Part shown: one piece after another, positions 1-6,899 of the stretch | Layout: the number at the start of each line of letters is the position of its first letter | Numbering within the stretch: the first letter of the stretch is position 1 | Assembly: GCA_902492825.1 (NCBI GenBank) | Contig: CABUMZ010000002.1 | Location: 1-34,194, forward strand | Source: an uncultured Collinsella sp. | GTDB taxonomy: Bacteria; Actinomycetota; Coriobacteriia; Coriobacteriales; Coriobacteriaceae | Length of the DNA: 34,194 nucleotides | Direction of reading: 5' to 3' | Made by a program: the position numbers and the translations under genes | Notes under the pieces: generated by a model | Told to the model about the DNA's origin: nothing | The model's input: the letters and a program-made list of their open reading frames with translations, nothing else | Databases searched by the model: none

Positions 1-105
1 ATTGAGTTGATCAACCACGCTGGTCGGAAGCCGTTTTTTTGGCACCTCAAACCCCACTGCAACGCCAAGCGCGGCCGAGCGTTTTAAAAAATGCCAACTT
101 TTCTG

Positions 106-134
106 TTTGCACTTTGCGATTCCTCGTGTATACT
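106..134 (+). promoter_or_regulatory. Predicted sigma-70-type promoter of the tRNA-Ser pair
   Basis: A -35-like TTTGCA (106-111), a 17-nt spacer and a -10 TATACT (129-134) sit just upstream of the first tRNA-Ser. Position and spacing fit a housekeeping promoter driving both serine tRNAs. Called from consensus match only. Confidence 0.6.
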
Positions 135-150
135 GACTTTCGCATTTAAC

Positions 151-241
151 GGAGAGTTGTCCGAGTGGCCGAAGGAGCACGATTGGAAATCGTGTAGGCG
201 TCAAAAGCGTCTCCAGGGTTCAAATCCCTGACTCTCCGCCA
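151..241 (+). tRNA. tRNA-Ser (anticodon GGA)
   Basis: The 7-bp acceptor stem GGAGAGT/ACTCTCC closes the molecule; discriminator G and an encoded CCA (239-241) follow. The anticodon loop TTGGAAA lies between the stem halves CACGA and TCGTG, giving anticodon GGA. The long variable arm between the anticodon stem and the TPsiC arm (GGTTCAAATCC) is typical of class II serine tRNAs. It reads UCC/UCU codons. Confidence 0.95.
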
Positions 242-250
242 GTTAATTCC

Positions 251-280
251 AAAGCAGGCCTTCGAGCCTGCTTTGTTTTT
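251..280 (+). terminator. Hairpin between the two tRNA-Ser genes
   Basis: A stem AAAGCAGGC/GCCTGCTTT with a short loop is followed by GTTTTT, an intrinsic-terminator shape. It lies 10 nt after the first tRNA and 10 nt before the second. It may be a partial terminator or a processing signal, since no separate promoter is visible for the second tRNA. Confidence 0.6.
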
Positions 281-289
281 ACCCCACGC

Positions 290-380
290 GGAGGGGTGGC
301 AGAGTGGTTGAATGCGGCGGTCTCGAAAACCGTTTGGCCTGTATAAGGTCACGAGGGTTCGAATCCCTCCTCCTCCGCCA
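290..380 (+). tRNA. tRNA-Ser (anticodon CGA)
   Basis: Acceptor stem GGAGGGG/CTCCTCC has one G-T pair; discriminator G and encoded CCA (378-380) follow. The anticodon loop CTCGAAA gives CGA, for UCG codons, and a long class II variable arm is present. The 3' part of this gene (355-374) is repeated exactly, in inverted orientation, at 443-462, where it begins a structured repeat element. Confidence 0.95.
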
Positions 381-392
381 TTAGATGGTATG

Positions 393-420
393 AGCCCCAG
401 CAATGGGGCTTTTTTCTTTT
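393..420 (+). terminator. Intrinsic terminator after the tRNA-Ser pair
   Basis: The stem AGCCCC/GGGGCT with a short loop is followed by TTTTTTCTTTTT, a clear rho-independent terminator 12 nt beyond the second tRNA-Ser. Confidence 0.85.
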
Positions 421-442
421 TGTGCACATTTCAATTACGTGC

Positions 443-577
443 AGGAGGAGGGATTCGAACCCGCCAGGGCGCGGAGCGTAAAGAAAACGCGCCCGTGGCG
501 CGTTTTTAGCGCAGCGCGGTCGGCGTAAGCCGACCGGATAAATTTTGAGCAAAGCTCAAAATTTGGACATCCCTCCT
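443..577 (-). repeat. tRNA-Ser-derived structured palindromic repeat
   Basis: Bases 443-462 are an exact inverted copy of the tRNA-Ser(CGA) T-arm/acceptor 3' half (355-374). The far end (569-577, ATCCCTCCT) is the inverse of 446-454 (AGGAGGGAT), so the element closes with 9-bp inverted ends resembling an acceptor stem. Three perfect hairpins lie inside: 484-506 (10-bp stem AAAACGCGCC), 518-535 (7-bp stem GGTCGGC with a GTAA loop) and 540-564 (11-bp stem AAATTTTGAGC). Read on the minus strand it has tRNA-like ends but no recognisable D-arm or anticodon arm, so it is not a normal tRNA. From 578 to 742 I see no further gene apart from the start signals of the next one. Confidence 0.6.
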
Positions 578-742
578 ATTCGACCACGCCCCCATCGCGT
601 TCAGCATCAACCCGGATCCCCAAACATGGAACCTATGACCGTACCCAGTCCCGACCGTTTGCCGAGCAATAGGGTCGCAATCGGCGCCGAACATGTACTA
701 TGTACGGGCATTGTCTAAACCCGCAACCCAAAGGACCCCATC

Positions 743-1432
743 TTGCCCGTCGTCGCCGCTATAACCGTTACCTCACATGCCTCGGATGCCATGGTCGCTA
801 TTCCGTTTTGGCTCGAGATGTTCGCTGTTGTCGCTGCATCGATCTCGGGTGTGCTGGTTGCACGCGAGCACAAGCTCGACCTGGTGGGCGCGGTCGCGCT
901 CGCGGTAGTCTGCGGCCTGGGCGGAGGTCTCTTGCGCGACATGACGCTGCAGGTGGGCAACGTCTACATCCTCAACCAGCCGATGGCGCTCCCGCTTTCC
1001 ATTGCCACGGCAGCCATCATCTATATCTTCCCGGCTATCGTCGACAAGCCCGAAAAACTCATTCCCCTGCTCGACATCATCTCGGTCGGCATCTACGCCG
1101 CCACTGGAGCAGACAAGGCGCTGGTCTACGGCTTTGCGCCGGCGGTGTGCATCATGATGGGCTTTTTCACCGCGGTGGGCGGCGGCATGTTGCGCGACGG
1201 CTTTATGGGCGTGGTTCCGGGCATTTTCCAACGTACTAACTTTTATGCCATCGCTGCCATCGCCGGATCGACAAGCTATGTGTGTCTCGTTATGAGCGGC
1301 ATCATGAGCAATGTCGCCGCGCTGGTCGTATGCGTTGCCGTGACCATGGGCCTGCGCTGGCTCTCGCTGCGCTTTGACATCAAAAGCCCCACCGAAGAAG
1401 ACATCGCGCGCTTTTTGCACCGTAAAAAGTAG
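743..1432 (+). CDS. UPF0126/TRIC-family membrane protein (YicG/YadS-like)
   Basis: The 229-residue protein is almost wholly hydrophobic, with about seven membrane segments. It contains two related glycine motifs, GLGGGLLRD (residues 58-66) and AVGGGMLRD (144-152). This duplicated arrangement is the hallmark of the UPF0126 family (bacterial TRIC-like proteins), homologues of which form monovalent-cation channels in the inner membrane. The TTG start is chosen because AAAGGA (730-735) stands 7 nt before it; an ATG at 791 is in frame but has no such site. No operon partner is apparent, since the next gene is over 100 nt away behind a structured spacer. Family assignment is firm; ion specificity is unknown. 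Confidence 0.85.
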   Translation: MPVVAAITVTSHASDAMVAIPFWLEMFAVVAASISGVLVAREHKLDLVGAVALAVVCGLGGGLLRDMTLQVGNVYILNQPMALPLSIATAAIIYIFPAIVDKPEKLIPLLDIISVGIYAATGADKALVYGFAPAVCIMMGFFTAVGGGMLRDGFMGVVPGIFQRTNFYAIAAIAGSTSYVCLVMSGIMSNVAALVVCVAVTMGLRWLSLRFDIKSPTEEDIARFLHRKK

Positions 1433-1435
1433 ATT

Positions 1436-1526
1436 GCGCGGGCCCATCCTTCGAAATGCAACCGAGAGGTTCTTTTAGAGCGCCCGCGCGTTGGGTACCC
1501 TGTTAGGTATATGCCGAACACCTAAC
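1436..1526 (+). other. Structured leader between the TRIC-like and bactofilin-like genes
   Basis: Two inverted repeats are visible. GCGCGGGC (1436-1443) pairs with GCCCGCGC (1482-1489) around a smaller ACC-GAGA-GGT hairpin. GTTAGGT (1502-1508) pairs with ACCTAAC (1520-1526) just before the ribosome-binding site AAGGA. The first may terminate the upstream gene, though no T-run follows; the second may mask or structure the leader of the next gene. Function is inferred. Confidence 0.35.
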
Positions 1527-1539
1527 AAAAGGATCAACC

Positions 1540-2685
1540 ATGGCTTTCAATCAAACCGCGGCGGCGCCGTCACACAAGATGCGTCGCTGCCTATTTATGG
1601 CATTCGCGCTCATCGCGCTGGCGCTCACCGCACTTCCCACGGCGTCGTTCGCCGGCACGGACACCGCAGGCAACGTACTTGCGACCGACAATGACGCCAA
1701 TCCGTCCGGCGTCGAGGGTGACCTGTACTGGGCCGGCCAGGCGCTCAACTTGGATGATGCCTCCATCGACCGCGATATCATCGCCGCGGGCGATACCCTC
1801 TCGATCCGCGACTGCACGGTTGGCGGCGCCGTCCGTCTGGCGGCACGCACCATCGACATCGCCCAGACCACGGTTGATGGCAGCGTGACCGTCGCTGGCC
1901 AGCACGTTGTGCTCAACACCGGTAGCACCGCCAACTGTTTCTATGCGATGGGTGAGACGGTTGCCCTGCGCGGCTCCGCCAGGTCGGCAGCGGTCGCGGG
2001 CGATACGGTGACCATCGATGGCACCGTCGAGGGCGATGTCGAGGTTTGGGCCGACAAGCTCATCCTAGGCAAGAACGCCCACATCACCGGCACCGTGAAC
2101 GCGCACGTCTCCGAGGACCCCGAGCGCGCCGCGGGAGCCGAGGTCGGCGCGCTTAAGATCGACCGCACCGAGAACGAGAATACTTCCACCGTTAACGATG
2201 TCATCGGCGGTATCGTCGCCGCGGCACTTTCGACTTGCCTTGTCGCTCTGCTGCTCGAGCTCGTCTTTCCGCGCGCGACCGCCGGCGCCGCCGGCATGCT
2301 CCACCAGCGCCCCACACCCCTGTGGGTGAGCGGTCTTCTGGGTACGATTGCTGTCGTCCCCACCGTCCTACTGCTGATTATCTCTATCGCCGGTCTGTCG
2401 CTTGCCGGAGCCCTCTTGTGCGGCGTTATCGGCATCGCACTGGTGTCGAGCGCCTTTGCGGGGTGCGCGATCGCGCGCATGGTCGGAAACAGCCAGAACC
2501 GCTACGCCATGGCGGCTGTGGGCGGCGTGATCGCAGGCGCCCTCACGGGTCTTCCCCTCGTAGGCGGCTTCATCAGCGGCGTGGCCTTTGTCTTTATGCT
2601 CGGCTACATCATCCAGATCATCTGGCGCAACGCCCGCCTCAAGCCGCAGCAGCCGACTAACACGCCGGGACTCCCCACCGCTTAG
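1540..2685 (+). CDS. Exported membrane-anchored bactofilin-like (polymer-forming) protein
   Basis: The 381-residue protein starts at ATG with AAAGGA 7 nt upstream. Residues 14-38 form a signal peptide ending at an ASFA-G junction. Residues about 45-200 are a right-handed beta-helix-like stretch of short repeats (DLYWAGQAL, DIIAAGDTL, SVTVAGQHV, SAAVAGDTV, DVEVWADKL), as in bactofilin/polymer-forming cytoskeletal domains. Residues about 218-370 hold five or so membrane segments. Classical bactofilins are cytosolic and lack signal peptides, so this protein would present its beta-helix outside the membrane. It may scaffold or sense the cell envelope; that role is inferred. It stands alone between the TRIC-like gene and convergent typA. 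Confidence 0.7.
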   Translation: MAFNQTAAAPSHKMRRCLFMAFALIALALTALPTASFAGTDTAGNVLATDNDANPSGVEGDLYWAGQALNLDDASIDRDIIAAGDTLSIRDCTVGGAVRLAARTIDIAQTTVDGSVTVAGQHVVLNTGSTANCFYAMGETVALRGSARSAAVAGDTVTIDGTVEGDVEVWADKLILGKNAHITGTVNAHVSEDPERAAGAEVGALKIDRTENENTSTVNDVIGGIVAAALSTCLVALLLELVFPRATAGAAGMLHQRPTPLWVSGLLGTIAVVPTVLLLIISIAGLSLAGALLCGVIGIALVSSAFAGCAIARMVGNSQNRYAMAAVGGVIAGALTGLPLVGGFISGVAFVFMLGYIIQIIWRNARLKPQQPTNTPGLPTA

Positions 2686-2692
2686 CAGCTAA

Positions 2693-2724
2693 CCGCCACA
2701 AAGATGCCAAGCACCTTTGTGGCG
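2693..2724 (+). other. Hairpin at the 3' end of the bactofilin-like gene
   Basis: A perfect 11-bp stem CCGCCACAAAG/CTTTGTGGCGG with an 11-nt loop starts 7 nt after the stop codon. No T-run follows, so it may act as an RNA end-protector or as part of a tandem terminator with the hairpin at 2753-2785. Confidence 0.45.
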
Positions 2725-2752
2725 GCGCAAACGAACCTGCCCCCTGCACCAA

Positions 2753-2785
2753 AAAGGGCGCCGACCATCGCGGTCGACGCCCTTT
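2753..2785. terminator. Bidirectional terminator between convergent genes (typA side)
   Basis: A 14-bp stem with one mismatch (AAAGGGCGCCGACC with GGTCGACGCCCTTT) has A-rich sequence on its left and T-rich sequence on its right. It can therefore terminate typA on the minus strand and the bactofilin-like gene on the plus strand. Confidence 0.8.
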
Positions 2786-2812
2786 CTTGTTAGACGCTAT
2801 AAAGCCCAGCGC

Positions 2813-4651
<1,839 letters not shown>

Positions 4652-4768
4652 GTAGTTCCCCTATCTTCTATCCATATACAAACGGCACGCGTATGCGACC
4701 CGCCTAGCAACACAACGCTCGGCGGGAATATTGAGCCTTTTACCGAAAACTCGTTTATTTTAGCGATT

Positions 4769-5218
4769 TTAGATGAGAGGGGTTTCCTCACCTGCAGGTT
4801 CAGGGTCGCTCCACATAAAACCATCGCCGGCGCCCATGCCCTCATACAGCACATATGCCGAAAAACCGCTCTCGAGCGTAGTCTCAAAGAAGCTCACGAG
4901 CAGAGCGTCGTGGTAGCCACCGTCAATCTCGACGCAGCCGGTATAGCCGATGGCATAGCGGACGATACGGCCCAGGCCCTCGTCCTTAAGACCCATCTTG
5001 TGCTCGGAGATAAAGTTGGTGGCAGCCTCCAGGCACGCCTCTTCGCCATCCTCATCGAGCGCCGCCAGATAACGGTTGGAAGCGGCGTCCTCAATTGCCA
5101 CGACCACGCCAGGGTTTTCACCGGCGGCAAGGTCGTCCAAGAACGCGCCGATCAGATCGCACACCATGGCGTCGAGCTCGGCGGAGACGTTACCGGCGTC
5201 CTGCATATCCTGTGCCAT
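4769..5218 (-). CDS. Unknown acidic protein upstream of typA
   Basis: The 149-residue protein begins at ATG with a good ribosome-binding site (GGAAGG, 8 nt upstream). It is acidic, lacks signal peptide and membrane segments, and has a central part rich in aromatic and small residues (GYTGCVEIDGGYHDALLVSF) that looks like a compact alpha/beta domain. I do not recognise the family. It lies 30 nt downstream of the small membrane-protein gene and in the same direction as the DUF151 gene and typA, so co-transcription is likely. Coding status is supported by the start site and tight packing; function is unknown. Confidence 0.65.
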   Translation of the reverse strand: MAQDMQDAGNVSAELDAMVCDLIGAFLDDLAAGENPGVVVAIEDAASNRYLAALDEDGEEACLEAATNFISEHKMGLKDEGLGRIVRYAIGYTGCVEIDGGYHDALLVSFFETTLESGFSAYVLYEGMGAGDGFMWSDPEPAGEETPLI

Positions 5219-5248
5219 CTTTAGACCTTCCCATCGAGTCTGGCGTCG

Positions 5249-5638
5249 TTACAGTTCCTGTGCCTCGGCGGCGATCCTGGCGGCAGCGTCGCGGGCGCGC
5301 ATCATATCCATCGCGCGCTTGTCGAGCACCTTGATCTGACTGGTCAGCATTACCGCGTCGACCACACCCCAGATCACCAGGCCCGTAGAGATCGAAAACC
5401 CAAGCGCACCAACTGTACCACGAAGGCGCGAGCAGATTGCCGCGACAAGGACGGAGATGACAACCATCTTGATAAACGAACCACGGCGCTCGCGAAGCGT
5501 GCGGGCCTGCGTCACATAGGCAATGCGAGCCGCCTCAGAAGCCTCCGAGCGCATCTGGGCCTCGCGTGCAATGGCCGCCGCCTCAGCCGACATGCCGCCG
5601 GCCATCAGCGAACGCTCCGCAACCCTGCCGCCCCGCAT
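5249..5638 (-). CDS. Small unknown membrane protein
   Basis: The 129-residue product has an alanine/arginine-rich amphipathic N-terminus (residues 16-50). Two membrane segments follow (about 55-70 and 77-98), then a second charged alanine-rich helix. The ATG directly abuts the stop of the DUF151 gene (TAAATG), so translation is probably coupled. A later in-frame ATG at residue 12 is possible. No catalytic motif is seen. The two long alanine-rich helices flanking a membrane hairpin suggest an assembly or scaffold role, but this is a guess. Confidence 0.6.
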   Translation of the reverse strand: MRGGRVAERSLMAGGMSAEAAAIAREAQMRSEASEAARIAYVTQARTLRERRGSFIKMVVISVLVAAICSRLRGTVGALGFSISTGLVIWGVVDAVMLTSQIKVLDKRAMDMMRARDAAARIAAEAQEL

Positions 5639-6139
5639 TTAGAAGTCATCGGGGGAGAGCGTATGGACGAACTCGTCGAACTTCTCGAACTCCTGCTCGT
5701 CGTCAACTTCCTCGGCATGGGCAGAAACGGTGCCCAGGCGATTCATGATGTCGTCCTCCACAAACATGGGAGCATTGCTGCGCACGGCAAGGGCAATGGC
5801 ATCACTGGGACGGGCGTCGATCTTGCGCTCGTCACCATCGACCAGTACGACGATCGTCGCGTAGAACACCGGCGGCTCGGCGCGAACGATCTCGATGCGC
5901 TCGAGCTTGGCGCCCAGGGCGCTAACAGTATCGAGCAACAGGTCATGGGTAATCGGGCGCTCGGCGCGGCCGCTATCGATGCCACGGCTAATGGCAGCAG
6001 CCTCAAACGAACCAGTCTGAATGGAAAGGGAACGCAACGGCGCGGGCGAGTCCGATTTGCTGCAGCGCTCGCGAAGCACGATAAGCGATGGCACGGGACC
6101 GGCGGCCATGACGATGGTCTCTATGTCGACACGAACCAT
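5639..6139 (-). CDS. Bifunctional nuclease-family (DUF151/BFN) protein
   Basis: The 166-residue product matches the DUF151 family. A short N-terminal strand (MVRVDIETI) is followed by a region with LSIQTGSFEAAAI, then the family core around ERKIDARPSDAIALAVRSNAPMFV, in which the ARPSDA(I/L)ALA motif is diagnostic. An acidic tail ends the protein. The start is set at 6139 because GGAGGT lies 5 nt before this ATG; a longer frame to 6169 has no such site. Plant and bacterial relatives have been assigned DNase/RNase activity, and the family is often found near DNA-repair genes, but its cell role is not settled. It heads a cluster with a membrane protein, an unknown gene and typA. Confidence 0.85.
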   Translation of the reverse strand: MVRVDIETIVMAAGPVPSLIVLRERCSKSDSPAPLRSLSIQTGSFEAAAISRGIDSGRAERPITHDLLLDTVSALGAKLERIEIVRAEPPVFYATIVVLVDGDERKIDARPSDAIALAVRSNAPMFVEDDIMNRLGTVSAHAEEVDDEQEFEKFDEFVHTLSPDDF

Positions 6140-6253
6140 GGAACACCTCCGGTACGTAGCGGTTAACACGCGGCAGCCCGCCGCATTGAATAGCTATACT
6201 ACCCAATCTTTCGCACAGCACACAAAACCAAAATGAGATTTATCGCAGACAAG

Positions 6254-6283
6254 AAAAAAGCCCCGAGGCAACGCCCCAGGGCT
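6254..6283 (-). terminator. Terminator of the tRNA Ile-Ala-Ile cluster
   Basis: On the minus strand the stem AGCCCTGGGG/CCTCGGGGCT (two G-T wobbles) with loop CGTTG is followed by TTTTTTC. It ends the tRNA transcript 14 nt after the last tRNA. Confidence 0.8.
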
Positions 6284-6297
6284 CTTCACAGTTTTGA

Positions 6298-6374
6298 TGG
6301 TGGACCTGACAAGATTCGAACTTGTGACCTCCCGGTTATCAGCCGGACGCTCTAACCAACTGAGCTACAGGTCC
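6298..6374 (-). tRNA. tRNA-Ile (anticodon GAT), copy 2
   Basis: On the minus strand GGACCTG pairs with CAGGTCC, discriminator A and CCA are encoded, and the anticodon loop CTGATAA gives GAT. The 77-nt sequence is the same as that at 6522-6598. It is last in the cluster, 4 nt after tRNA-Ala. Confidence 0.95.
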
Positions 6375-6378
6375 ATCA

Positions 6379-6454
6379 TGGTGGAGGTTAGGGGGATCGA
6401 ACCCCTGACCTCAGGCTTGCAAAGCCCGCGCTCTCCCAGCTGAGCTAAACCCCC
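6379..6454 (-). tRNA. tRNA-Ala (anticodon TGC)
   Basis: The acceptor stem GGGGGTT/AACCTCC holds one G-T pair; discriminator A and CCA follow. The anticodon loop TTTGCAA gives TGC. It lies between the two identical tRNA-Ile genes. The Ile-Ala pair is the one commonly embedded in rRNA operons, but no rRNA is present here. Confidence 0.95.
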
Positions 6455-6465
6455 ACGGAGACAGT

Positions 6466-6510
6466 AATAAACACCCCAGCGGCGACTCGGCTCTCGCTGG
6501 GGTGTTTATT
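6466..6510. terminator. 16-bp hairpin between tRNA-Ile copy 1 and tRNA-Ala
   Basis: A perfect 16-bp inverted repeat (6466-6481 with 6495-6510) surrounds a 13-nt loop. On the minus strand it ends in GTTTATT rather than a pure T-run. It could be a leaky terminator or an RNase III-type processing site within the tRNA transcript. Confidence 0.6.
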
Positions 6511-6521
6511 GCGAAAGAAAG

Positions 6522-6598
6522 TGGTGGACCTGACAAGATTCGAACTTGTGACCTCCCGGTTATCAGCCGGACGCTCTAACCAACTGAGCTACAGGTCC
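6522..6598 (-). tRNA. tRNA-Ile (anticodon GAT), copy 1
   Basis: Identical to the gene at 6298-6374: acceptor GGACCTG/CAGGTCC, anticodon GAT, encoded CCA. It is first in the minus-strand cluster, close behind a promoter, and separated from tRNA-Ala by the 16-bp hairpin. Confidence 0.95.
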
Positions 6599-6612
6599 AT
6601 CGCGCAAGGGAT

Positions 6613-6642
6613 ATATTAGACGAGTCGTTACGCGCGCGTCAA
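6613..6642 (-). promoter_or_regulatory. Predicted promoter of the tRNA Ile-Ala-Ile cluster
   Basis: On the minus strand TTGACG (6642-6637), an 18-nt spacer and TAATAT (6618-6613) precede tRNA-Ile copy 1 by about 15 nt. This is a near-consensus housekeeping promoter. Confidence 0.7.
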
Positions 6643-6668
6643 CAACTTTTTTTGAAAATCTTTGAAGG

Positions 6669-6810
6669 GTGTTCGCCCCGGTCGCACGGCGGCATGTGAA
6701 GTCGCCTACTCGGACAGTCCTGACTCGCACAGAGAGCACATTAAGTGCTCTCTGGCTCGTGCGGAACTCGCGATCGACTTCACATGCCGCCGTGCGACCG
6801 GGGCGAACAC
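6669..6810. repeat. Large palindrome with 36-bp perfect arms downstream of gyrA
   Basis: The arms 6669-6704 and 6775-6810 are perfect inverse complements over 36 bp. The interior carries a second hairpin, AGAGAGCAC (6731-6739) with GTGCTCTCT (6745-6753), extended by CGCAC/GTGCG across a small bulge. No convincing gene lies inside. It sits in the 300-nt gap between the tRNA promoter and the gyrA terminator and has the shape of a REP-type element or a non-autonomous inverted-repeat element. Confidence 0.75.
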
Positions 6811-6826
6811 GAGTCCCAAGGTTTTC

Positions 6827-6859
6827 AAAAAAGCGGTCGGCGCGCAGTGCGCCGACCGC
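6827..6859 (-). terminator. Terminator of gyrA
   Basis: On the minus strand the perfect 11-bp stem GCGGTCGGCGC/GCGCCGACCGC is followed by TTTTTTG, 40 nt past the gyrA stop codon. Confidence 0.85.
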
Positions 6860-6899
6860 CGATATATGGGGTCTGATATTTTCTACCAGCCAGGGCCTC

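Noticed and set aside
443..577. Functional tRNA gene on the minus strand
   Set aside because: T-arm and acceptor-like ends are present, but no D-arm or anticodon arm can be formed; it is called a repeat instead.
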